The position numbers were made by a program, and so were the translations under genes. 35,767 nt of DNA from JANNRR01 sp031401675. Its GTDB lineage: Bacteria; Pseudomonadota; Alphaproteobacteria; Rhodobacterales; Rhodobacteraceae. Positions 15,031 through 22,678 of this stretch are shown here, piece by piece. The notes under the pieces are model-generated. The model saw only the letters and a list, made by a program, of their open reading frames with translations. It was not told where the DNA came from and searched no databases. How positions within the stretch are numbered: the first letter of the stretch is position 1; each line of letters opens with the position of its first letter. The stretch covers positions 1 to 35,767 of the forward strand of contig JANNRR010000010.1 of NCBI GenBank assembly GCA_031401675.1, in the 5' to 3' direction.

Positions 15031-15072
15031 CGGGCCGATCAGTTGGCCGTCCAGTGGACGGACAACCGGCCC
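15031..15072. repeat. Palindromic intergenic repeat, copy B
   Basis: CGGGCC (15031-15036) pairs with GGCCCG at the far end, and TTGGCCGTCC pairs with GGACGGACAA across a three-base loop with one mismatch. Most bases match copy A at 10665-10704, including the unpaired ATCAG. Base changes on the two sides of the stem largely keep pairing, so the structure, not only the sequence, appears conserved. Confidence 0.6.
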
Positions 15073-15137
15073 GTTGCCCGAAGGCGCAAGCCGCAGGGCA
15101 AGGGGGATTGGGTCGCGTGCTGTGGTCGGGAAATCGG

Positions 15138-15197
15138 GGCGCGCCTGGCTGGTCTGGCGCGCACCGTAGCGCCTGCCCAGCGGCAGGCAGGCGCGCC
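15138..15197. other. Nested GC-rich stem-loops
   Basis: GGCGCGCCTG (15138-15147) and CAGGCGCGCC (15188-15197) are perfect 10-base inverted arms. Inside them GCCTGCC (15171-15177) and GGCAGGC (15182-15188) form a 7-bp hairpin with a CAGC loop. The two structures share one base at 15188, so they could form a compact multi-stem RNA or act as alternatives. They may serve as a bidirectional transcript end for the two convergent genes. Confidence 0.4.
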
Positions 15198-15198
15198 A

Positions 15199-15220
15199 CG
15201 ATTTGATTGAAATCAAATCG
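15199..15220. promoter_or_regulatory. FNR/FnrL-type dyad
   Basis: A perfect inverted repeat with 10-base arms and a two-base centre contains TTGAT-N4-ATCAA at 15204-15217, the full consensus of FNR/FnrL oxygen-responsive regulators. It stands about 45 bp past the stop of the subtilase gene and far from any recognised start, so either an unrecognised transcript begins here or the dyad works as an RNA hairpin with a TGAA loop. No T-tract follows on either strand. Confidence 0.4.
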
Positions 15221-15263
15221 GGCAAGAAGCAAAAGGCCAACGCATCGCGCCCGGCACCCCGCC

Positions 15264-17324
15264 CTAACTCCGGTCCGGCACCACCCCTGCCCCCAACCGG
15301 CGGTCAAAGACCGGCAGCCAGCCCGGCGGCACCACCAGACCAAGCAGCGCCGCCAGCTCGGCCGGGTCGTGCGGCATTCCGGGGCCCCGGGATGACAGCG
15401 GCCCGGCGTTCAGCGCCAGTTCGACCAGCTTGCGAGCCACCAGGGGGGCGGCAACGCTGGTCCCCGACATAAGCGCCACCGTGCCGGTCAGCACGCCGGT
15501 ACCGCGCCGCCCGGTCCGGATCCGGCCCTGATCGCCGATGGCGGCGATGGTCGGGGCGGTATCCACGCCGGTCCGCAGCCGGTCCTCGCCTTCAGAGGAA
15601 TAACGGGTCGGCCGGGTGCCGCCCATCCGGGCAGGGTCAGGCTCTGCCGCCGCCACGAAATACAGCGACGGATCGCCGAGCCCGGCATAGTTCACCTCGG
15701 TTCCGGCCCGGGTCACCGGACAATCCGGCCCCGGGGCGGTCCAGCCCGCCACCTCGGCATCCCATTGCCAGCCTGACGAATGGTCCAGCCACGATTGCCG
15801 CCCGCGCCGCCGGAAGCCGCCGGGGGTATCGTCGCGCAGCACCTTGACCGAAACCGCCAGCCCGCCGGTGCCGGAAAGGCCAAGGCTGATCTTCCACGCC
15901 CCGGCGGGGGCTGCCCCGCGCGGGTCCGGCCCGGCAGACGCCCGGTCATCGCGCAGCGTCGGCGCAACCGCGATCAGCACGGTGTCGAACTGCGCTTCGG
16001 CCCGACCATAGACCGCCGCGATCCGCCGGCCGCCGCGCATCAGCACCTGCGCTGTGCCCGGGGCCGGAAATGCGGGGAACACCACTGCATCAGGGTCCGC
16101 CGGTGCCGCGACCCGCAGACTGACCCTGCCGCCCGCACCCTTTGGCAGCCGCAGTTCCAGAAAGCTTGCCGTGGCATCATCGGGCTGTATGCACCAGTCC
16201 AGCACCAGCGCCGGCCCGGGTTGCAGCGTTGCATTGGCCACCAGCCGGGCCCGGCGCGCGTTGCCATAGGCCGCCACGATCCGGATCGGCGTATCGTCCG
16301 ACAGGCGGCGGAACCGCGCCAGTTCATGGGCGATCCACTCCTCGATGAAGCCGGTGCCGTCCTTCGGCCCCGCCAGCGACCCCAGGCTCAGGTTCACGAT
16401 CAGCGGCACCCCGGCATTGCCGTTGCCGGGTTCGGCCACCGCGCGCAGCGCCTGCCAGATCACCCAGCGCAGACCCAGCGCCAGATAGGGCTCCAGCCAG
16501 CGGCCCGAGGTTTCGCCGACCACTTCCGGCATCAGCGACACCCCCAGAAGCGGCACCCCCAAAAGCGAAGTATCCGCTGGGTCGCCAAACGCCGCCCCGG
16601 CGGCAAGGTCCAGCACGTGACTGCCGTGCCCGACGGCGCGGTTGGTGCTTTGATGCATCCACGGCTGAAACAGCGCCGCGTTCTGCGCCCGGTACAGATG
16701 CGCCTCGGTCGCCCCCGACACCAATTGACTGTCGATTTCCTGCCGCGTCAGGACCCGGCCCAGATACACTTCCTGCCCGTTCGGGGCAGCGGCCTGCCCG
16801 GCCAGACGCGCCGGGGCCTGCAGCCAAACCGCCTTGAACCGGGTACGGCCCGCCGCCGAACGAAAACGCGCGTTCAGATAGCCGATGCCATCATCGACCA
16901 ACGCCAACAGCGGGGTCGTCGCCAGGGCCGGGCCGCGCCGGGCAACCGGGCCGCTGCTGCCGGCCGGTGCCGCCGTCGGTTTCAGCGTGACCGGCGGGCC
17001 AACATACAGCACCGTCCACGGACCAGCGGCGACTTCATCCGGGCGGCACCAGATCACGGCGCGGATATCGGGGGACCCGGTCAGCCGTTGCCGCTCGGTC
17101 AACAGCGCCTCGCGTTCATGATCGGCCAGAATGTGCCGCGCGCCGGGCACCAGCATCTGGTCGATCACCTCGGCCAGCGTCGGCCCTTTGCCCGACCCGG
17201 TCAGGCGCACGAACACCGGCACCCACAGGTCCGGGGTGCGCTGCGGTGTCGCCGCCGCCTCGGTCAGGTCCCAACGGGCAAAGCCGTCCAGACCCGGATA
17301 GGCCGTATCTTCCTGATAATCCAT
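15264..17324 (-). CDS. Subtilisin-family (S8) protease with large insertion, no signal peptide
   Basis: A 686-residue protein. The ATG at 17324 follows GGAGG, so it is preferred over an earlier in-frame start at 17363. There is no signal peptide. Residues 1-130 form an N-terminal region of unknown fold. The catalytic set is intact: Asp144 (ALVDDGIG), His233 (GHGSHV), oxyanion Asn311 (VNLSLGS) and Ser623 (SGTSVAAP). Asn and Ser lie 312 residues apart, against 66 in subtilisin, so about 250 residues are inserted. The insert looks beta-rich (for example LELRLPKGAGGRVSLRV and WKISLGLSGTGGLAVSVKV), like a jelly-roll or P-domain-type module. It follows the deacetylase gene by 96 bp in the same direction and may be the operon's last gene or separate. 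Cytoplasmic action, or export by another route, is possible. Confidence 0.9.
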   Translation of the reverse strand: MDYQEDTAYPGLDGFARWDLTEAAATPQRTPDLWVPVFVRLTGSGKGPTLAEVIDQMLVPGARHILADHEREALLTERQRLTGSPDIRAVIWCRPDEVAAGPWTVLYVGPPVTLKPTAAPAGSSGPVARRGPALATTPLLALVDDGIGYLNARFRSAAGRTRFKAVWLQAPARLAGQAAAPNGQEVYLGRVLTRQEIDSQLVSGATEAHLYRAQNAALFQPWMHQSTNRAVGHGSHVLDLAAGAAFGDPADTSLLGVPLLGVSLMPEVVGETSGRWLEPYLALGLRWVIWQALRAVAEPGNGNAGVPLIVNLSLGSLAGPKDGTGFIEEWIAHELARFRRLSDDTPIRIVAAYGNARRARLVANATLQPGPALVLDWCIQPDDATASFLELRLPKGAGGRVSLRVAAPADPDAVVFPAFPAPGTAQVLMRGGRRIAAVYGRAEAQFDTVLIAVAPTLRDDRASAGPDPRGAAPAGAWKISLGLSGTGGLAVSVKVLRDDTPGGFRRRGRQSWLDHSSGWQWDAEVAGWTAPGPDCPVTRAGTEVNYAGLGDPSLYFVAAAEPDPARMGGTRPTRYSSEGEDRLRTGVDTAPTIAAIGDQGRIRTGRRGTGVLTGTVALMSGTSVAAPLVARKLVELALNAGPLSSRGPGMPHDPAELAALLGLVVPPGWLPVFDRRLGAGVVPDRS

Positions 17325-17420
17325 GTCGCCGCCTCCAGCCCCGTTGCCTGGGCAGACTGCCACGGCTTGGGCAGAAGCGGATCGGTCAAATCCTGCCGAG
17401 CCACCGGATTAGCGCATTTT

Positions 17421-18197
17421 TCACGCAGGCGGCAACGGCACCGCCGAGCGGATCCGCAGAGCCAGCCCGACCCGGCGCAGGGTTTTCCGGGCCAGCAGAT
17501 ATCCGGTCCCGCGCCCGGCCAGATGGCGGCGCCAGCGCGCGAGGTCAGTGAAATAGAACATTTCAAGACGCGGCAGGTTGAACAGGTCATCGTCAATCCC
17601 GGCCCGGTTCAGGATGGTGCCGACCGAAGTCTTGTAGTGCGCCGCAATTGCGCGCCGCGTGGCGGCATTGGCCACGCCATAGGGCGGCGCGAAATGCGGC
17701 ACCGGCCGGCCCAGCCGCTTTTCAATCTCGGACCGCGACCGGATCAGTTCCGCCTCCAGCACCTCGGGGCCCAGACTGTCCAGATCGCGATGGCTGACCG
17801 AATGGCTGCCGAACTGCACGCCCTGTTCCGCCAGCGACCGGATCAGCGGCCAGCCCATGATCGGGCGCTGCGCCTTCGGATCAACCGTCCAGCCATCCAT
17901 GCGCCCGATATGGGCGGTGGGCAGGTAGACCATCGGGCGGAACCCCAGTGGCTGCATCACCGGCCAAGCGGCCTCGGCGAAGTCCTGATAACCGTCGTCA
18001 AAGGTCAGGATCACCGAATAGGGCGGCAACGCCCGGCCCTTGTGCGCCGCCAGCAGGTCATCCAGCGTGATCACCGGCACCCCCGCCTCGGCGATCGCCG
18101 CCATCTGTGCACGGAACACCTCTGGCGCGATCGACGTCGGCCCCGTGGCGACGGCAATCGAGTGGTACATCAGAATATCGATGACGGGCCGGGCCAC
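17421..18197 (-). CDS. NodB-type polysaccharide deacetylase
   Basis: A 258-residue protein. I chose the GTG at 18197: GGAGG lies 9 bases upstream, overlapping the end of the preceding gene, and the fold starts at once (VIDILMYHS). NodB motifs are complete: Asp67-Asp68 (LTFDDGY), metal ligands His132 and His136 (GSHSVSH), and the FAPPYG loop. There is no signal peptide, so action on a lipid-linked or cytoplasmic glycan is likely. It starts 4 bp after the FAD oxidoreductase gene, in the same operon. It probably removes acetyl groups from N-acetyl sugars of the locus product. The C-terminal part is basic (RRHLAGRGTGYLLARKTLRR), perhaps for membrane contact. Confidence 0.9.
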   Translation of the reverse strand: MARPVIDILMYHSIAVATGPTSIAPEVFRAQMAAIAEAGVPVITLDDLLAAHKGRALPPYSVILTFDDGYQDFAEAAWPVMQPLGFRPMVYLPTAHIGRMDGWTVDPKAQRPIMGWPLIRSLAEQGVQFGSHSVSHRDLDSLGPEVLEAELIRSRSEIEKRLGRPVPHFAPPYGVANAATRRAIAAHYKTSVGTILNRAGIDDDLFNLPRLEMFYFTDLARWRRHLAGRGTGYLLARKTLRRVGLALRIRSAVPLPPA

Positions 18198-18201
18198 CGG
18201 A

Positions 18202-19638
18202 TCAGTCCTCCACCGTATGGCTGGCAAACTCCGCACGGTGCGCCGCCCATTTCGCGGTATCGACCGAACCGTCGTCGCGCATGCTGTCGACCGCGCCGTA
18301 GCTCATCGCAAAGGCATGATGGGTGTTATCATGGGCAAACAGCCCCTGCCGCCCGAAATTCAACAGCCCGGTCAGGCCGGAAACCCAAGCGTCGATCCGG
18401 TCGAACCGCGCCTGATAGTCCAGATCATAGACCGGATAGGCATGGCTCAGCCGCCGAGTCTCGCAGCGATCCACCGGCACCGTCACCGGCAGCCCCAATT
18501 GCCCCAGCCACTGGCAGAACTGCTCGCCCAGGGCGCCGTCCGACATGGTCCACCATTTGTCGCCGGGGTCGCAGGGCAGTTCGGCGCACAGGATGGTCTT
18601 GCCGCGCGGTTCGGTGGCCGAGTTGTAGTTTTTCGGCTCCGACATCCGGCTGATCGGGATCGACAGTTCGGGGAAGTAATGCGCGTCGAACTCGGTGAAC
18701 TGATCGGTTTTCAGGATCAGATATACCAGGATCATGCTGCGGAACCGGATCGCCCTGGCCGCTGCCTGCACCTCTTCGGGGGCTGGCGGGTCCATCAGCC
18801 GCACCAGCGTCGTCAGCGGAATGGTCGACAGCACCAGTGTGCTGTCGTGCCGGACCTCGGTGTCGCCGTCCCTGATCCAGACCGCCTTGACCGCGTCGCC
18901 CTGCCGCTCGATCCGGCTGACCTCGGTCGCCAGCCGGAACTGCGCGCCCTTGGCCGTTGCCCGTTCGACCATCGCGCCGGAGATCTGGCCGAAGCCCTTG
19001 CGCGGATAATAGAACCTGCCGGTGGTCGGGCTGCCCATGCCGGGCAGCATCCGCAGCATCTTGCCCAGAATCTTGGCCACCGACCCCGACGACACCCGCT
19101 TTTCCGCCAGTGTAACCGCCAGCTTTTCCGGCGGCAGACCCCACAACTTGCGCACATAGGGAAAATAGAAATTCTCGGATATCGTCTTGCCCAGCCCATT
19201 GTAGAGCACGGTGGAAAAGGTGGCGGGCCCGGCGGCCTTGGCCCGGAACGGTTTCAGCGCCATGTCCCGGATCAGACTGAAGGCAAACGGTTTCGGCAGC
19301 TTGGTCAGCGCGTCGCCCAGCTTCAGCGGAAAGTGGATCCAGGCCCCGCCCAGCCGGATGCGGCCGTGCCGGGGCTGCAACAGCAGGTCATCGCCCAGCA
19401 GCGCCTTCACGTCCGCCAGCACCGCCGGGTCAGCGACCGGATGGAACCGGTGCGAGCCATAGTCGCACCAGATGCCATCGATCATGAAGCTGGAGGAGTT
19501 GCCGCCCGTTCGCTCGGCCCGTTCCAGCACCGTCACGTGCGCCCGCCCATCACGGGTCAGCGCATAGGCCGCCGCAATCCCCGCAGGCCCCGCCCCCAGC
19601 ACCGTCACCCGGGGCTTTTCCTTGCCGTCAATCGCCAT
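18202..19638 (-). CDS. FAD-dependent amine-oxidase-type oxidoreductase
   Basis: A 478-residue protein. The ATG at 19638 follows GAGGG. The N-terminus is a dinucleotide-binding fold (VTVLGAGPAGIAAAYAL, then VLERAERTGGNSSSF), as in protoporphyrinogen oxidase, phytoene desaturase and UDP-galactopyranose mutase relatives. DYGSHRFHP after the first domain is typical of the group found in glycan loci. The C-terminal end carries the second FAD motif region (GRQGLFAHDNTHHAFAMSYGAVDSM). It sits between a YbhN-like membrane protein (12-bp gap) and the deacetylase (4-bp gap). In this setting it probably oxidises a sugar or polyprenyl-linked intermediate; a mutase-like role cannot be excluded. The substrate is unknown. 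Confidence 0.86.
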   Translation of the reverse strand: MAIDGKEKPRVTVLGAGPAGIAAAYALTRDGRAHVTVLERAERTGGNSSSFMIDGIWCDYGSHRFHPVADPAVLADVKALLGDDLLLQPRHGRIRLGGAWIHFPLKLGDALTKLPKPFAFSLIRDMALKPFRAKAAGPATFSTVLYNGLGKTISENFYFPYVRKLWGLPPEKLAVTLAEKRVSSGSVAKILGKMLRMLPGMGSPTTGRFYYPRKGFGQISGAMVERATAKGAQFRLATEVSRIERQGDAVKAVWIRDGDTEVRHDSTLVLSTIPLTTLVRLMDPPAPEEVQAAARAIRFRSMILVYLILKTDQFTEFDAHYFPELSIPISRMSEPKNYNSATEPRGKTILCAELPCDPGDKWWTMSDGALGEQFCQWLGQLGLPVTVPVDRCETRRLSHAYPVYDLDYQARFDRIDAWVSGLTGLLNFGRQGLFAHDNTHHAFAMSYGAVDSMRDDGSVDTAKWAAHRAEFASHTVED

Positions 19639-19650
19639 AAACCAATTCCC

Positions 19651-20616
19651 TCACTCGCCCTGATCCACCGGCTTTGCAGCACTTAGCCGCACCCCCGAAA
19701 CCGCCAGTACCACCGCGCCGATGCCGCCAGAAATATACAGCACCGCCTGCCACACCAGCCCCGACGCCACCACCTCGGCTGCGTCGGCCCCGAACGGCAA
19801 CAGCAGCGCTGCCAGCGACGCCTCGCGCACCCCGAGCCCGCCCAGCGAGATCGGCAGCACGGCGATGATCTTGGCCAGGGGCCAGGCGAATATCCACGCC
19901 CAGATCGGCACGCTCACCCCGACCGCTTCGGCCAGCCGGACGGCGAGAAAAATGAACAGGGTCTGCACCGCCATCGAGATCAGCAGCGCCGCCAGCAACA
20001 GCCCCGGCCTGCGCCCCAGATCGGCAAACGAGCCGGCAAGCTTCAGCGCCAGCGCCCGCCCGGGCAGTTTGGGCCAGACCGACCACAGCCCGACGATGCC
20101 TTTGGGAAAGGCGAACACCGCCGCCAGCAGCAGCGCCAGCACCAGCATCAGTGCCTGCGCCGCCAGTCCGGTGGTACCGCCGTCGCCGTTCAGCATCACC
20201 AGACCGATCACCGACAGACAGGCCAGCCCCAGCGTGTCGATCAGCCGGTCAGCCACCGACCCGGCCGCCAGCTTCGGCCCGTCGCGCATCGACACATAGG
20301 CCAGCGCCGCCCGCACCGCATCGCCGCCCGCCGCCCCCGGCAGCCCCAGATTGGCGGTCAGCCCGGCAAAATGCGCCTGCAGCGCCAGCACATACGGCAG
20401 GCCACGGTCCAGCAGCATCCACCATTTCGCCGCCGCCACGGCATGGCCCAGCATGAACAGCGCCACCACCAGCGGCATCATGCCCAAAGGCACCCGCGCA
20501 AAGCCGTCGACAATGGCCCGCCACGGCAGGAACCAGAACAGCAGGCCCAGCACCAGCACCGAACCCGCTGCCCGGATCAGCCATTTCTTCAACGGCTTGC
20601 TCAGCACCCTGTTCAT
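19651..20616 (-). CDS. YbhN/AglD-type (LPG synthase TM-region) membrane protein
   Basis: A 321-residue integral membrane protein with about eight helices. It is typical of the UPF0104/YbhN/AglD family, whose fold is shared with the flippase half of lysylphosphatidylglycerol synthase. Family marks are PGAAGGDAVRAALAY in the first third and ISLGGLGVREASLAALL near the end. The start overlaps the stop of the polyprenyl-phosphate glycosyltransferase gene by 4 bases, so the two are coupled. Members beside such transferases are thought to move lipid-linked sugars or to help transfer them; that is the likely role here, by context. Confidence 0.88.
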   Translation of the reverse strand: MNRVLSKPLKKWLIRAAGSVLVLGLLFWFLPWRAIVDGFARVPLGMMPLVVALFMLGHAVAAAKWWMLLDRGLPYVLALQAHFAGLTANLGLPGAAGGDAVRAALAYVSMRDGPKLAAGSVADRLIDTLGLACLSVIGLVMLNGDGGTTGLAAQALMLVLALLLAAVFAFPKGIVGLWSVWPKLPGRALALKLAGSFADLGRRPGLLLAALLISMAVQTLFIFLAVRLAEAVGVSVPIWAWIFAWPLAKIIAVLPISLGGLGVREASLAALLLPFGADAAEVVASGLVWQAVLYISGGIGAVVLAVSGVRLSAAKPVDQGE

Positions 20617-21554
20617 GGCCTCAGATGCAGGCGGCTGATCATGTCGGCGATCAGCCCCAGCGACCAGACCATGATCGCAGCCAGAAAGGCAAAGACCGTG
20701 GTTTCCGACAGGTTGCCGATGAAGATGTCATAGACCAGCTTGGCAAACCCCAGCCCGATCAGCCCCAGCCCCAGCGGGATGAAGATGCGCAAGGGGTTGA
20801 ACAGCACGATCACCCGCAGCACCAGGATGATGAAGTTCAGGAAATCGACCGGCCGGATCTTCGACTTGCCGACCCGCTTGCCGTACTCGATCGGCGTGTA
20901 GATCATCCGCTTGCCATTGCACGACATGCACAGCGTGATCGTGGTGGTAAAGGAAAACTTCTGCGGCAGCAGCGGGATGAACGGCACCAGTTCCGACTTG
21001 CGGAATACCCGCAGGCCCGAATTCAGGTCGTTCAGCCGGCGTTCGGCCAGAAACGAGGCCAGCGAGTTCAGCACCCATTTCGCCGGCTTGCGGATCACCG
21101 GCACATTCTTCATCGCCGCCCCGCGGTCGCCCACGATCATGTCCTGAGTCCGGCACATCGCCAGCATCTCGGGCAGATAGCGCGCCGGATAGGTGCCATC
21201 GGCATCGATGATCGCCACAAATTCATACTGCGCCTGCTTGATGCCGCGCTTCAGGCTGGCACCGTAGCCGGTATTGACCTGATTCATGTCGACAATCGCG
21301 CCCGAGGCCCGCGCCTCGGCCAGCGTGTTGTCCGACGAGCCGTCATCGATCACGATGATTTCATACGGCACCCCGGTCGCGTCCATTTCGGCACGCACCT
21401 GTTCGACCGTATGGCGGACCGCACCTTCCTCGTTATAGGCGGGGATCACGACACTCAGCGACAGCCCCTCGAATTTCTGGCCCTCGAATTTCTGGCCCTC
21501 GAATTTCGGGTCCACCGCCGGCATCATCGGTTTATCAGAGAGCAACCCCTCCAT
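20613..21554 (-). CDS. Family 2 glycosyltransferase, polyprenyl-phosphate sugar synthase type
   Basis: A 313-residue protein. I chose the ATG at 21554, eight bases after AAGGA; in-frame starts at 21563 and 21593 (TTG) are possible. The GT2 domain has LSVVIPAYNEEGAV, DDGS at 70-73 and the DAD metal site at 117-119 (IIDADGTYP), then GDRGAAM and LNDLNSGLRVFRKS as in DPM1-like enzymes. Two hydrophobic segments in the last 80 residues anchor it in the membrane. It probably links a sugar from a nucleotide donor to polyprenyl phosphate for use by the GT39-type enzyme or the YbhN-like partner. A KFEGQ triple repeat near the N-terminus (residues 17-31) is odd and not part of the family fold. Confidence 0.9.
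   Translation of the reverse strand: MEGLLSDKPMMPAVDPKFEGQKFEGQKFEGLSLSVVIPAYNEEGAVRHTVEQVRAEMDATGVPYEIIVIDDGSSDNTLAEARASGAIVDMNQVNTGYGASLKRGIKQAQYEFVAIIDADGTYPARYLPEMLAMCRTQDMIVGDRGAAMKNVPVIRKPAKWVLNSLASFLAERRLNDLNSGLRVFRKSELVPFIPLLPQKFSFTTTITLCMSCNGKRMIYTPIEYGKRVGKSKIRPVDFLNFIILVLRVIVLFNPLRIFIPLGLGLIGLGFAKLVYDIFIGNLSETTVFAFLAAIMVWSLGLIADMISRLHLRP
21468..21510 (-). repeat. Nearly perfect 15-bp tandem repeat inside the GT2 gene
   Basis: Two exact 15-bp units (21468-21482 and 21483-21497) and most of a third follow one another and encode KFEGQ-KFEGQ-KFEGL ahead of the catalytic domain. The units are identical at the DNA level, so the expansion looks recent and copy number may vary between strains. 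The frame is kept. Confidence 0.85.
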
Positions 21555-21625
21555 CTCAGCCATCCTTTCCGTCAATGTGAACAGACGGTTCAAAACGATT
21601 CAGCTTGGTCGCAAACGCTCCCGGT

Positions 21626-22678
21626 TCACGGAACATGCAACCGGTTCCTTATCCCAAGCACATGATATTCGAACAGGCACCAGCTAAAGGCCGCCGCCGA
21701 ATAGACATAGTAGACCTGATGATACAAGAGCGACGCCGCCGCAAAGCCCAACCCGCCGTTCTGATACAGGAACCGGGCAAAGGCCCGGTTCAGCGCCAGC
21801 GCCAAAGCGCCAAGGCCAAGCGTTCCCGGCCAGATCCCCGGCGCCAGCACCAGCCCGAGGATCGACAGCAGGAACAGCCCCGCCACCACCGCCTTGAACC
21901 GCTCCAGCTTCGAGGTATTCAGATCGTCGGCAACGCCTTCGCGCGATATCATCAGCCGCGACCAGGGCAGCGCCCGGCGGAACAGATCGGTAAAGATCGC
22001 GTTCCGCATCGTCCAGACCTTCAGATGCTTGCCCTGCAGTTCCGGCACCAGCAGAATCCGCCCGCCGGCCCGTTTGATCCGGTAGCCAAGTTCGATATCC
22101 TCGATCGACGGCACCTTGTAGGTGTCCACATCGAACCCGCCGATCTTGCGGTACATCGCCGCCCCGACCGCGCCGCATCCGGCCCAGAACGTCGTGGCCT
22201 CGCGCTCTGCCCGCTGATGGTAGAACCGGTGCGTCAGGTTCTTGTAGCGCGAAAACCACGGGGTGCCCGCCGGTGTGGTGTCATAGGACCCGAACACCGC
22301 CGCCACCCCCGGTTCGGCAAATGCCGCCCGGATCAGCGCCGCCCCGCCCGCCCAGGCCACCACATCCGAATCGACGAACCACAGGATATCGCCCTTGGCA
22401 TGGTCCGCCGCCAAATTGCGCGCCGCCCCCGGCCCGCCGTTCTTTGGCATCACCAGCACGGTCGCCCCCATCGCCCGCGCCTTTGCGGCGGTATCGTCGG
22501 GCGACACGTCATCGACCACCAGCACCTCATCCACCTCGCCCGCGTCACGCATGGCGATCAGCGGCGTCAGCACCTGATCCAACAGATGCGCCGCGCGGTA
22601 GGCCGGCATCACAATGCTGATCGTCATCCGGGGCGCGTCAGCCATTTCGATCCTCGCAGCTGGAAACCCACGGGTCAT
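21626..22678 (-). CDS. Family 2 glycosyltransferase with C-terminal membrane helices
   Basis: A 350-residue protein. The ATG at 22678 overlaps the previous stop (ATGA). A second Met at 22645, preceded by GAGGA, is an equally good start and begins closer to the fold (TISIVMPAYRAAHLLD). The GT2 motifs are VVDDVSPDDT, NGGPGAARNLAADHAKGDILWFVDSDVV (the DSD metal site) and IEDIELGYRIKRAGGRI, the ED acceptor-site motif. The last 110 residues hold several hydrophobic helices, so the enzyme is membrane bound. It lies within the glycan operon, 71 bp before the next GT2 gene. Donor and acceptor are unknown. Confidence 0.88.
   Translation of the reverse strand: MTRGFPAARIEMADAPRMTISIVMPAYRAAHLLDQVLTPLIAMRDAGEVDEVLVVDDVSPDDTAAKARAMGATVLVMPKNGGPGAARNLAADHAKGDILWFVDSDVVAWAGGAALIRAAFAEPGVAAVFGSYDTTPAGTPWFSRYKNLTHRFYHQRAEREATTFWAGCGAVGAAMYRKIGGFDVDTYKVPSIEDIELGYRIKRAGGRILLVPELQGKHLKVWTMRNAIFTDLFRRALPWSRLMISREGVADDLNTSKLERFKAVVAGLFLLSILGLVLAPGIWPGTLGLGALALALNRAFARFLYQNGGLGFAAASLLYHQVYYVYSAAAFSWCLFEYHVLGIRNRLHVP

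Larger units (their letters stand above)
14841..15263. other. 423-bp structured convergent intergenic region
   Basis: It lies between the ends of the PAP2-fold gene (rightward) and the subtilase gene (leftward). It holds palindromic repeat copy B (15031-15072), nested GC-rich stems (15138-15197) and an FNR-type dyad (15199-15220). I see no coding sequence with a believable start. The amount of secondary structure for a gap between two gene ends is unusual; a small RNA or a cluster of repeat elements would explain it. Confidence 0.55.

Noticed and set aside
14914..15240. Minus-strand open frame of 108 codons in the structured intergenic region
   Set aside because: It has no ribosome site and no recognisable motif. 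It runs through the palindromic repeat and the stems, so chance coding is likelier.
15780..18653. Long open frame (about 957 codons) on the plus strand
   Set aside because: It runs antisense across the subtilase, deacetylase and oxidoreductase genes, all of which have clear motifs. The translation is low-complexity and lacks a ribosome site.
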